From the IMG/VR virus record IMGVR_UViG_3300006810_000330, positions 1 through 26,232 of that record: a stretch of DNA of 26,232 nt; one strand, 5' to 3'. This document shows, piece after piece, positions 1 to 6,816 of the stretch. The number at the start of each line of letters is the position of its first letter. Positions within the stretch are counted from its first letter, which is position 1. Position numbers and translations under genes: made by a program. The notes under the pieces were generated by a model, which was not told the origin of the DNA, did not search any database, and was given only the letters and a program-made list of their open reading frames with translations. The stretch is from a virus.

Positions 1-71
1 CATGGATATAAGGTGCGCTAACTTGCATTATGTTGTATTTAGCAACTTGATCCTTACCTTTGTTTTCAATA

Positions 72-157
72 TGCGAGTAGCCAGACTTGAACTGGCACGA
101 CCACAATGGTCAACAGATTTTAAGTCTGGTGCGTCTACCGATTCCGCCATACTCGCA
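72..157 (-). tRNA. tRNA-Leu (anticodon TAA)
   Basis: On the minus strand an 86-nt cloverleaf begins and ends with a perfect 7-bp acceptor stem (TGCGAGT/ACTCGCA). The anticodon stem encloses the loop CTTAAAA, giving anticodon TAA. A long variable arm (a class II tRNA) and a T-arm with loop TTCAAGT are present, as expected for leucine. No CCA is encoded. It reads UUA codons, which are common in this AT-rich phage. Confidence 0.95.
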
Positions 158-333
158 AGACATTACACTTATCCGTATGCTATGTGGGCGCTACACCCAA
201 CATACTGACAGTTTGTAATGGAGTAGGACAGGGGTCCTCCCTGAACATCCAAAGGGGGCTGATTCCCAACTACAGGGTTTCGGTATATCCGAACCGCTGG
301 GCACCTTTGGTTGGAACGTCTCAAGTTCCTAAT
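158..333. other. unexplained structured spacer between tRNA genes
   Basis: These 176 nt lie between two tRNA genes and hold no gene I can support. They contain several inverted repeats: TATGTGGG with CCCAACATA (181-204), AGGAC with GTCCT (225-236), and a larger pairing of CCAAAGG (249-255) with CCTTTGG (304-310) that encloses a near-palindrome around GGTATATCC (about 277-295). I tried to fold a fourth tRNA on both strands and found no valid T-arm. It may be processing spacer or a small structured RNA. Confidence 0.3.
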
Positions 334-405
334 GCTTCCTGAGAGGATCGAACTCTCCTTAGGCAAATTATGAGTTTGCTGCATTCACCAGATTGCTAAG
401 GAAGC
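334..405 (-). tRNA. tRNA with anticodon CAT (Met, or Ile2 if lysidine-modified)
   Basis: A 72-nt cloverleaf on the minus strand has a perfect 7-bp acceptor stem (GCTTCCT/AGGAAGC), an anticodon stem GCAAA/TTTGC with loop CTCATAA, and a T-arm with loop TTCGATC. The anticodon is CAT. The first acceptor pair is a normal G-C, so it is not an initiator tRNA. Elongator Met and the Ile tRNA that needs lysidine cannot be separated by eye. Confidence 0.9.
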
Positions 406-409
406 AAAT

Positions 410-480
410 GGTTCTGCCGAGAATTGAACTCGGTTCACACGCTTATAAGGCATGGGCTTTAACCAATAAGCAACAGAACC
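410..480 (-). tRNA. tRNA-Ile (anticodon TAT)
   Basis: A 71-nt cloverleaf on the minus strand has acceptor stem GGTTCTG/CAGAACC, D-arm GCTT/AAGC, an anticodon stem CATGC/GCGTG (one G-T pair) with loop CTTATAA, and T-arm CCGAG/CTCGG with loop TTCAATT. Every stem closes, and the loop gives anticodon TAT, which would read AUA isoleucine. Bacteria normally read AUA with a lysidine-modified CAT tRNA, so a TAT species is unusual. It lies 4 nt from the CAT tRNA gene. Confidence 0.85.
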
Positions 481-488
481 CTCATCAA

Positions 489-665
489 TCAAATATCACA
501 TATGGGTGGATGATATTTGAGATATTCCCTGAAAGTCATCTTCATTTCTTTTTGTGTCATACCACAGTGTTCGGCAGCTTTAGGAACATTCATTTCACAA
601 TTATATAATGCTTCATTTGCTTCCCTTACATTCTCTGGTGTAGTCTTTTTCTTATCGTTTTTCAA
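489..665 (-). CDS. 58-aa HTH-like mini-protein
   Basis: The reading frame runs from a TTG start to TGA. The TTG overlaps the stop of the upstream gene (TTGA), a common coupled arrangement in phages. The product is lysine-rich at the N-terminus. Residues about 15-50 (NEALYNCEMNVPKAAEHCG, then MTQKEMKMTFREYL) look like a small helix-turn-helix: the NVPKAAEHCGMT segment resembles the Fis-type HTH. I recall similar short proteins in cyanophages but cannot name a family. A role in DNA binding or regulation is inference. Together with the upstream 64-aa gene it forms a two-gene operon leading into the tRNA cluster. Confidence 0.7.
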   Translation of the reverse strand: MKNDKKKTTPENVREANEALYNCEMNVPKAAEHCGMTQKEMKMTFREYLKYHPPICDI

Positions 666-856
666 TTTTCAAGAACCTCGATTTCGGAATAAATGATTTT
701 GTCTTCTTCAAGATTGTTAGTACAAACTTTGAGAACGCTCATAAACTGATCTGGAGTTTCACATTCAATAGTTTTTTCAGAACCCTCGTCACTGACAATC
801 AGAAACGAACGAGTGCAGATGTCAATTACAACTCCAAGAACAGTTTCGGTGTTCAT
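662..856 (-). CDS. small conserved cyanophage protein (64 aa)
   Basis: The protein is acidic, 64 aa long, beginning MNTETVLGV and ending EVLEN, with alternating hydrophobic beta-like stretches (VLGVVIDICTRSFLIVSD). An upstream in-frame ATG at 880 would add 8 residues. I prefer the ATG at 856 because AAGGGA lies about 9 nt before it and the ATG at 880 has no Shine-Dalgarno sequence. It is the first gene after the sigma70-like promoter at 883-911, and its stop overlaps the next start. No function is recognised; the context suggests an early or middle gene separate from the structural operon. Confidence 0.75.
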   Translation of the reverse strand: MNTETVLGVVIDICTRSFLIVSDEGSEKTIECETPDQFMSVLKVCTNNLEEDKIIYSEIEVLEN

Positions 857-882
857 TTGGTGGTTCCCTTGATTACCCATAT

Positions 883-911
883 AGTATAACCGATCAATGG
901 GTGGGTAACAA
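883..911 (-). promoter_or_regulatory. sigma70-like promoter for the 64-aa and HTH genes
   Basis: Reading the minus strand, TTGTTA and TATACT are separated by 17 nt. The -10 box matches consensus at 5 of 6 positions and the -35 at 4 of 6. It sits directly upstream of the 64-aa gene and just after a hairpin, so it would restart transcription after the tail operon. Confidence 0.55.
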
Positions 912-919
912 GGCCCCCT

Positions 920-944
920 GTGACAGTTGGTAAACTGGCCTCAC
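920..944 (-). terminator. hairpin at the end of the tail operon, possible terminator
   Basis: GTGA-CAGTT-GGTA-AACTG-GCC-TCAC (plus strand) folds into a stem of 5 bp with a 4-nt loop, extended by a further 4 bp across a small bulge. It overlaps the stop codon of the last structural gene. There is no clear U-run after it on the minus strand (GGGGGCCTTGTT follows), so it may be a weak terminator or an mRNA end stabiliser. Confidence 0.45.
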
Positions 945-1657
945 TGAGTCTCTGGATAGAACGCATTGATTCTATCTATTCGATCTTGAGTGAACTTTTT
1001 ACCTTTTTCATTTGCCCATCTTTGTAGTCGATATTCTTTTGCTTCTGTTTTAACTACTGAAGACTTATTTGCATAACCTTCTCTTGTTACAAGAGATTTT
1101 GCATTGTTATAATTTTCTATTGCATCCTGCTGAAGTTCGTAAAGTTCGGAACATGTAATTGTTCCACAAATACCAGGACTTGGTTGTAATTCTGAAATAA
1201 ACCGTGGACGTACACTTGCACCAACTCCAGTTGCTGCATCAACCCGAACATTAACACCTTTTCCAAAATTTGATGGATTTAATTCGGTATCAGCTCCAAT
1301 ACCTACTGTCAATGCTAAAGCTCCATTTGAACCCTGTGGATCATCACCAACATAGTCATCAGTGCTTGCATTTTCCATTTTAACTTTAGCAACTTCGTAA
1401 TATGTGGTAATTCCAAGTCCAGCAGTAATAGAACATCCACAACCAGTGGCAACGCCTGCGAAATTTACTATTTGAGATAAAAATGCATTTGCATCTTTAA
1501 CAGTTTGTGCGTATGCCTCATCACTAGGTAAAGATAACTTTACAATATCATTAATTTGATCATCATATCGATTCGTTCTGGTTTCAAGAAATTCTTTATC
1601 TTTCTTGAGTTGCTCTAGTTCAGAATTATATCTTTTTTGTAGGGGAGATTCAGCCAT
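941..1657 (-). CDS. virion structural protein, last gene of the tail operon
   Basis: This is a 238-aa protein. Residues 1-45 are charged and probably coiled coil. The middle (about 60-165) is rich in Gly, Ala, Thr and Val and probably beta-structured. The C-terminus is basic and helical. The middle contains short patterns such as GVGASVRPRF and PGICGTITCSELYE, with Cys residues also seen in neighbouring structural proteins. The ATG overlaps the preceding stop (ATGGCTGA), so translation is probably coupled. No named family is recognised. A baseplate or fibre-attachment role is inferred only from its position after the baseplate genes. Confidence 0.75.
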   Translation of the reverse strand: MAESPLQKRYNSELEQLKKDKEFLETRTNRYDDQINDIVKLSLPSDEAYAQTVKDANAFLSQIVNFAGVATGCGCSITAGLGITTYYEVAKVKMENASTDDYVGDDPQGSNGALALTVGIGADTELNPSNFGKGVNVRVDAATGVGASVRPRFISELQPSPGICGTITCSELYELQQDAIENYNNAKSLVTREGYANKSSVVKTEAKEYRLQRWANEKGKKFTQDRIDRINAFYPETQ

Positions 1658-2552
1658 TATCTATTGAAGTTGGAAGGGGGTCAGTATTTCCGTGTTGTTT
1701 ATATATCAATGTTTCACCAGACCTCTTTATCTTCTCTGGTGAATCTCTAAAGTCATTTGTACTTTCACCCCTATACTCAATGATGAGATCATCAAGATCT
1801 TTTCTTTCTCCATGAATAATGTAATAGTATTCTAATTCTTGTGCCTGATGTCCAATATGAACAACATTATTTTCAATCTTCTTGACATGTAATGTGCTAC
1901 ATGCTTTTCCAATCGGTGTTAGTTGAACAGTGATACTATCTTCATGAACTAATCCAGTCCAATAATGTGGAAGTTCAATGATCTTTTCTTTCGTTTTTCC
2001 ACGGTAATATACACCCATTTCAGGGCCTTCCAATGCAGCATGTGCAAGTCTCCAACCTTCACCTCTGGTTGGATGTGGAATATCAAACTGTTTAAATGGT
2101 GCAGCAACACTAGCAAATGCACCAAAAGCTGCCGTAATTCTTGAACATGTAATATTTCCAGCGGTGGCATTATTTGCAGCATTAGCTGTTGATGCTGCCT
2201 CAACAGTGGCTCCAGCAGTTAAACTTACAGATGCCTTAACATCGGCACCACCTTTTGTTGCCATACCAGTAACATTAAAGGTTCCAATAACATTGGTAAT
2301 GCCAGTAAAGTTTGCTGCAACTGGTGATCCAAGCACATTTAGGGAACAAATTCCTGGAGCAGGAAGTTTTGGACCGATATTTACAGTTCCAATGTCAACA
2401 CCAAGACCAGGGCAAGCACCAAAATATGCAGGTCCAGATGCAGTAATAAGACCAGGAATAAAACTACTAAAAGTTAATCCACTGATTGCATTACTTGGTA
2501 TTGCACCAACATGAAGTTTTCCTGTTGTAAATGCATTAAATGATCCAGCCAT
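1650..2552 (-). CDS. virion structural protein with cyanophage fibre C-terminal domain
   Basis: This is a 300-aa protein. I chose the ATG at 2552: it has AGAGGA just upstream and follows the preceding stop by 2 nt. A longer frame from 2603 lies inside the upstream gene. Residues 1-150 are low-complexity, rich in Gly, Ala, Thr and Val, as in fibre or shaft segments. Residues about 155-262 form a compact domain starting FDIPHPTRGEGWRLAHAALE, then GVYYRG, LPHYWTGL and a final YYIIHGERKDL. I recall this domain as common at the ends of cyanophage fibre and structural proteins. It is likely a baseplate-associated fibre; the receptor or partner is unknown. Confidence 0.75.
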   Translation of the reverse strand: MAGSFNAFTTGKLHVGAIPSNAISGLTFSSFIPGLITASGPAYFGACPGLGVDIGTVNIGPKLPAPGICSLNVLGSPVAANFTGITNVIGTFNVTGMATKGGADVKASVSLTAGATVEAASTANAANNATAGNITCSRITAAFGAFASVAAPFKQFDIPHPTRGEGWRLAHAALEGPEMGVYYRGKTKEKIIELPHYWTGLVHEDSITVQLTPIGKACSTLHVKKIENNVVHIGHQAQELEYYYIIHGERKDLDDLIIEYRGESTNDFRDSPEKIKRSGETLIYKQHGNTDPLPTSIDNG

Positions 2553-2554
2553 CG

Positions 2555-3145
2555 TTAAATTCCTCTCAGTGATCCTGATATTCCAGACAATGTGGATGCC
2601 CAACCACCACCAAGATATGAGTCAACCAAAGATGCAACGGTAGAGGATCCAGCATTTTTCATATCACCAATCATATTCAAAAATCCAGTTGCATCAAGAA
2701 CAACATCTTTTTCTGATACAATCTGAACCTCACCACCATTGATTCTTAAGGTTTCATTAGTCTGTAGATTCATATGACCATTGGCAATCATTTCAATTTT
2801 GCCTTCTGGTGAAATACCCTCAGCTTCAAATATAATATTTTTTGCCTTAATTTTCACATTGCCATCGGCAACAAGAACAAAATCCCCATTCTGACAATAA
2901 ATCGATTTTGAAACTGCCTCCTTCTGACCAGATTGTTCTGGTTGTGCATTGCAAACTTCCTTGGATGGGCCAGTCGTTATGGTCGTCTTGGCACCATTAC
3001 TCCAATGAGTTTCACAGTTACCACTTTTTACCCATGTGGTAAGTTCTCTACCAGTATCAGATCCATCGCCAGGATTTCTTCCTGGTCCAGCTAGTATGGA
3101 TGCATACTGATTATCAACTATTCTAAACGGTCTTTTGCTTCCCAT
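2555..3145 (-). CDS. putative baseplate spike-like beta-helical protein
   Basis: This is a 196-aa protein. Residues about 80-160 are a run of short alternating strands (GDFVLVADGNVKIKAKNI, then EMIANGHMNLQT, ETLRINGGEVQIV, VVLDATGFLNMI) with the period seen in triangular beta-helix tips of T4 gp5 and VgrG spikes. The gene follows the gp5-like gene directly (ATG at 3145, previous stop at 3146). Because the gp5-like protein here has no recognisable C-terminal beta-helix, a separately encoded spike tip is a reasonable guess. The C-terminal 30 residues are Gly/Ser-rich. The function is inferred from fold-like pattern and neighbours. Confidence 0.6.
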   Translation of the reverse strand: MGSKRPFRIVDNQYASILAGPGRNPGDGSDTGRELTTWVKSGNCETHWSNGAKTTITTGPSKEVCNAQPEQSGQKEAVSKSIYCQNGDFVLVADGNVKIKAKNIIFEAEGISPEGKIEMIANGHMNLQTNETLRINGGEVQIVSEKDVVLDATGFLNMIGDMKNAGSSTVASLVDSYLGGGWASTLSGISGSLRGI

Positions 3146-5314
3146 TTATGTCCTTATACATTGAACAACGAATAATGTACTACTTTGATATCTGATAGAT
3201 TCATCTGCGACAAATTCACTTGCCTTAGTAAATGATATCACTGGTCTTATATTGGCACCAGCACCAGTTTTACTATTTATTTCTATTTCTGGAATTTCTG
3301 TCCATCCGCAAGTCTCACCTTTAATTAAGATCTCAACGAGTTGTCCAGAATCCGTATATCTTCCTTCGAGAATCAGTCCAGGCATTTCTGGAATGGTTAC
3401 AATTTCATCATCCTGAGCATATCCATATCCAGTATTTGTAATCGTAACACCATCCAAACATCCAACTACGGGAACAAGAACAATTTTATCATCCTCATCT
3501 CCAGGGCCACCGCCACCATCTTCACCGCCATCATCATCACCGTCATCATCATCAGGTTTTCCTGGATCCACTACATTGCTATCATCATCGTCATCATCAA
3601 TAATAGTCTCATCTCCACCGATGGGTTTTCTTTGGTCATCATTGGGATCACCATTATCAGATCCATCTGGAGCATCTAGATAACCATATCCAGGATTCGT
3701 AATAACAATATCTTTTATACTTCCATCATCATTGAGTGTTGCATATCCAGAAGCTGCACTTCCATATCCACATGGATCATCAAATGCCACAAATGGAGGA
3801 TACTTATATCCAAGTCCTCTCCTTTCAAGTAAAGAACCAATAACAGATCCTCTTTTGCTGACAACAGCTGATGCAATAGCTTCAGATGTTGGATTTCCAC
3901 CAAATATATTCACCAAAGGTGGTCCACACTTAACCGCTCTTGCAATATCACAGTTAGAAAGTCCACCTTCGGTGAATCCAGCCTCATTCAACCAATCTTC
4001 AGCACTTTCAACAATTGGGGGGACATTTATTTGGCCAAGGAAACTTGCATAATCATCTTGTTGTTTCTTTGTTGGACCACCAAATGCTGTAGAATTAAAT
4101 TTAGTAACCTCGACACAATTTTTTGTGAGACACAAGAAACCAAAGATACCTAATACCTGATCAATTGCACTAGAAATTGCACTTCCAATATCCAGAACAC
4201 CATTCAGTAAATCCTGAATGTCCTCAATAATTGGATCAAGAACTCCCTGAATAGAGTTGACAACATTATTAACAAGAGAATTGATAAATTTCTCAGCCGC
4301 ACACAGAGGTGCAGCCGCAAGTTGACCAATCAATGCCGCAATGAAGTCTCCAATCAAACCAGGAAGTTCATCAATTGTGGTCTGGAATATACAAAATATG
4401 ATATCTAGAATTTCTGATATTACCGCATCCTTAATATCCTTTAAAACATCACCTAAAATAATTTCTAGTGCGTTACTTAAAAGTTTTCTGAGTTCTCTTA
4501 GAACAAAATTTCTTATTCTTTGGACAATTGTCCTCATTACGGCAGCAATATTTTCGATTACGTTTTGTATCTGCCCAATAAAATCATATGTTTTGTTGAT
4601 TGCACCAACAACATAAGTATTATAATATTTTTTTACCCCATTCAGAATAACAACTAGTTTTGATATCTCTACCCTAATTCTCGATACAATATCATTACCA
4701 CAATTATTTGGGCCATTAAACTCTTGGGATAAGATAGATTCTTCTAAGGCACTTCTGGAACTTGGAACCCACCAAGAATCTTTCGTACCATCTCTTACTT
4801 GATTTACTGCAAATTCTCCCGATGGATTTGCAGTCTTTCCTTGACCACTCAGTAAGGATTGTTTGTCTGGATTCTTCCCCTCAGATATAATTCTCCAAGC
4901 TGGAATATTTCCCCAGGCATATAATGGCCCAGATTTGTAAGGATTTGCACCATCCTTTAATTCTTGTTTTGAAAATGTTGTTAGATTACTCCACCTATCA
5001 ATGATACCATCAATAATAGGAATTTGAGCATCATCTCCATCGGCAAAATATCCAGTTACTAATTCTCCACCAACAATGGCACTAGACTGTCCATTATCCG
5101 CACCAGCAGTTGTTGGTTTTTTGACCATGGCCAAAGGAAGATCTTCATCTGGTAAGATTGAAGTATCTTCTGTATGATACCCCAATATTCTTACTGGTAC
5201 AGACTCACCATAAAACTTTTCAGCATCAATGGTTACGGGAACTTTCCCGAACCAGTAACGCATACCATCTCTTCCTAAGAAATAACTTGTCTGTAGAGAT
5301 TGATCAAGGTTCAT
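3146..5314 (-). CDS. gp5: gp5-like baseplate hub protein (OB-fold, no lysozyme domain)
   Basis: This is a 722-aa protein. Residues about 10-110 match the N-terminal OB-fold of T4 gp5: an aromatic WFGKVPV strand, PVRILGYHTED, then LPLAMVKKPTTAG, GGELVTGYFADGD and IPIIDGIID. Residues about 210-410 are a long amphipathic helical stretch rich in Ile and Leu. An Asp/Gly-rich linker (about 575-615, poly-D tracts) precedes a Gly/Tyr-rich beta C-terminal region containing two NxGYGY repeats. The T4 lysozyme domain with its catalytic Glu-Asp-Thr is not visible. The start overlaps the cp12 stop (TGATG). It probably forms the central hub with the gp27-like protein. Confidence 0.7.
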   Translation of the reverse strand: MNLDQSLQTSYFLGRDGMRYWFGKVPVTIDAEKFYGESVPVRILGYHTEDTSILPDEDLPLAMVKKPTTAGADNGQSSAIVGGELVTGYFADGDDAQIPIIDGIIDRWSNLTTFSKQELKDGANPYKSGPLYAWGNIPAWRIISEGKNPDKQSLLSGQGKTANPSGEFAVNQVRDGTKDSWWVPSSRSALEESILSQEFNGPNNCGNDIVSRIRVEISKLVVILNGVKKYYNTYVVGAINKTYDFIGQIQNVIENIAAVMRTIVQRIRNFVLRELRKLLSNALEIILGDVLKDIKDAVISEILDIIFCIFQTTIDELPGLIGDFIAALIGQLAAAPLCAAEKFINSLVNNVVNSIQGVLDPIIEDIQDLLNGVLDIGSAISSAIDQVLGIFGFLCLTKNCVEVTKFNSTAFGGPTKKQQDDYASFLGQINVPPIVESAEDWLNEAGFTEGGLSNCDIARAVKCGPPLVNIFGGNPTSEAIASAVVSKRGSVIGSLLERRGLGYKYPPFVAFDDPCGYGSAASGYATLNDDGSIKDIVITNPGYGYLDAPDGSDNGDPNDDQRKPIGGDETIIDDDDDDSNVVDPGKPDDDDGDDDGGEDGGGGPGDEDDKIVLVPVVGCLDGVTITNTGYGYAQDDEIVTIPEMPGLILEGRYTDSGQLVEILIKGETCGWTEIPEIEINSKTGAGANIRPVISFTKASEFVADESIRYQSSTLFVVQCIRT

Positions 5315-5541
5315 CAGTCTTCATACACTCTACATTCATCTGCATCTGGATTTGTATCACAATAAAGTTCTAGAGGTGTTGGATCACGATGATCTCCAGC
5401 TTCAATATCTGCCTTATGATTTTCGGCATATGCCTCAAGTTCTTCAAGTTCGGATTCAATATGACGACGTTGTTGTGGAGAGATTGTCGGATCCTCAAGA
5501 ATTCTCTTGTCCTTTTCAATGTGATCTTCGATGTTTTCCAT
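5314..5541 (-). CDS. cp12: CP12, Calvin-cycle inhibitor (auxiliary metabolic gene)
   Basis: The 75-aa protein is the usual length for CP12. The C-terminus LELYCDTNPDADECRVYED carries the CP12 signature C-x8-C (Cys61, Cys70) followed by the acidic ECRxYxD end that binds GAPDH. The N-terminal half is charged and helical with an EELE core like the VEEL of cyanobacterial CP12. The N-terminal Cys pair of plant CP12 is absent, as I recall for phage homologues. CP12 bridges GAPDH and PRK and shuts down the Calvin cycle, directing carbon to the pentose phosphate pathway and NADPH. The gene lies between gp27-like and gp5-like hub genes, 6 nt after one and overlapping the other. Confidence 0.9.
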   Translation of the reverse strand: MENIEDHIEKDKRILEDPTISPQQRRHIESELEELEAYAENHKADIEAGDHRDPTPLELYCDTNPDADECRVYED

Positions 5542-5547
5542 AATTGT

Positions 5548-6816
5548 TTATGCGGATGTTGTTTTTCTTCCCTGTGTATCTCTTACAAGTCTTAGAGATG
5601 TGAAAGAATTTGCATCATCAATGTAGTGACACAATTCTTTAATTACATAGTTGCCACTTAGATTATCATCAAATTCAAAGTTGCATCCTATTTTTGGAAC
5701 ATCAACACCAATTACATCTCCAGCATGTAGATCGAAATTTGATGGAACTGTAATATTTAGCACCTGTGTGAAAAGAAGATTATATCTAGAAGGTGAAAGA
5801 GCCGAATATTGTGAAAAATCCATATTGATTTTGGTTGCATCAAATGGAGATTGTGAGTTCTTGAGACCAGAAAATATTCTAGATCCACTTAGATCAATAC
5901 CCTCTGGCATTTCCCATTCATTCTTACCAAGAAGACTTGCAGAATTGGCCTGCACTGAAAAATCAAATGTTATGTTATCATCCAGTTCCTGTGTGAATGG
6001 ATCAAAATTATATCTAAGAGCACCATATGTACCTAGTTGTGCCTTCTCTATCAAATCATTTGTATACTCTTGATTATATGCAAGAATCTTTCTATCAACA
6101 TCAACACCCTTTGGATCATATTGTGACTGCATCGCATTTGACATATAATATCTTTCGGATGCTGCTTGAGCTGATAATTCATCAACTGAAACAAAATTAT
6201 ACCCTCTCCTTGTTTGATAAAAAACATATCCAGCAACCTTTCCAGGTTTATCTCCAACGGACTTTACGGCTAAATGTGTAATCACTGTGTATGGCGGTCT
6301 GTTATTTCCCTGAAATGAAAACTTAGATGTTGTTGGTGTCAAAAAATAATCTAGATCAGTTTTTAATTCTGTAGTAAGAATACTCTCCACATTTTTATGT
6401 GTTGGAGATTCTGGAAGTTTTCTCTTTACTCTTGCACTGGCATTCTTAAAAAAATCTTCGGATATCATACTCAAACCAATGACCTCTTTATTGTCCTTGG
6501 TATTCATGAGTGCTGGTTTATAGCACCTTAGAGTTTTTAGATCTAGAAGTTGTTTTCTCTGATTCTCGATCTTAATATTTACTTTTTCTCCACCATCAAG
6601 AGGTAGTCCAGAAAATAAAGGTTCATTGTATTTTTTGTCCGTGATACTATTCTTACCAGAATCCATTACGATAGCATTAGCCGTCATCACGGGAGAAAAT
6701 ATATCCTCATAAAAAACAAAGTATCCACCAAATCCAGCACTTACGTCAACAGTCTTTTGACCATCCTTACTTGTGATTTCAAATTGTAAAATCCTTGAAT
6801 ATTCTGATGCTGACAT
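5548..6816 (-). CDS. gp27-like baseplate hub subunit
   Basis: This is a 422-aa protein, close to T4 gp27 (391 aa). The N-terminal beta-rich part contains GYFVFYEDIFSPVMTANAIV and SGLPLDGGEKVNIKI, patterns I associate with hub proteins of this kind. The C-terminal 70 residues (VPSNFDLHAGDVIGVDVP, then GNYVIKELCHYID) look like the barrel region that makes the hub ring. It lies just upstream of cp12 and the gp5-like gene, matching the gp27-gp5 partnership that forms the T4 cell-puncturing device. Its ATG overlaps the stop of the upstream gene by 1 base. Gene order supports the assignment as much as sequence does. Confidence 0.65.
   Translation of the reverse strand: MSASEYSRILQFEITSKDGQKTVDVSAGFGGYFVFYEDIFSPVMTANAIVMDSGKNSITDKKYNEPLFSGLPLDGGEKVNIKIENQRKQLLDLKTLRCYKPALMNTKDNKEVIGLSMISEDFFKNASARVKRKLPESPTHKNVESILTTELKTDLDYFLTPTTSKFSFQGNNRPPYTVITHLAVKSVGDKPGKVAGYVFYQTRRGYNFVSVDELSAQAASERYYMSNAMQSQYDPKGVDVDRKILAYNQEYTNDLIEKAQLGTYGALRYNFDPFTQELDDNITFDFSVQANSASLLGKNEWEMPEGIDLSGSRIFSGLKNSQSPFDATKINMDFSQYSALSPSRYNLLFTQVLNITVPSNFDLHAGDVIGVDVPKIGCNFEFDDNLSGNYVIKELCHYIDDANSFTSLRLVRDTQGRKTTSA

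Noticed and set aside
158-333. A fourth tRNA gene in the spacer
   Set aside because: Hairpins such as GGAAC/GTTCC (313-329) and GGTTtCGG/CCGAACC exist, but no combination gives an acceptor stem, a canonical T-loop and an anticodon arm at proper distances on either strand.
169-384. 71-codon minus-strand frame across the tRNA spacer
   Set aside because: It runs into the CAT tRNA gene, has no Shine-Dalgarno sequence, and its sequence has no sign of protein conservation; the DNA is better explained as structured spacer plus tRNA.
1650-2603. Longer start (2603) for the 300-aa structural protein
   Set aside because: The extra 17 residues overlap the upstream gene and lack a Shine-Dalgarno sequence; the ATG at 2552 has AGAGGA and follows the previous stop.
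3341-4616. Plus-strand frames opposite the gp5-like gene
   Set aside because: They are mirror frames of the Asp-rich linker and the helical region; the minus-strand frame is continuous for 722 codons and has gp5 motifs.
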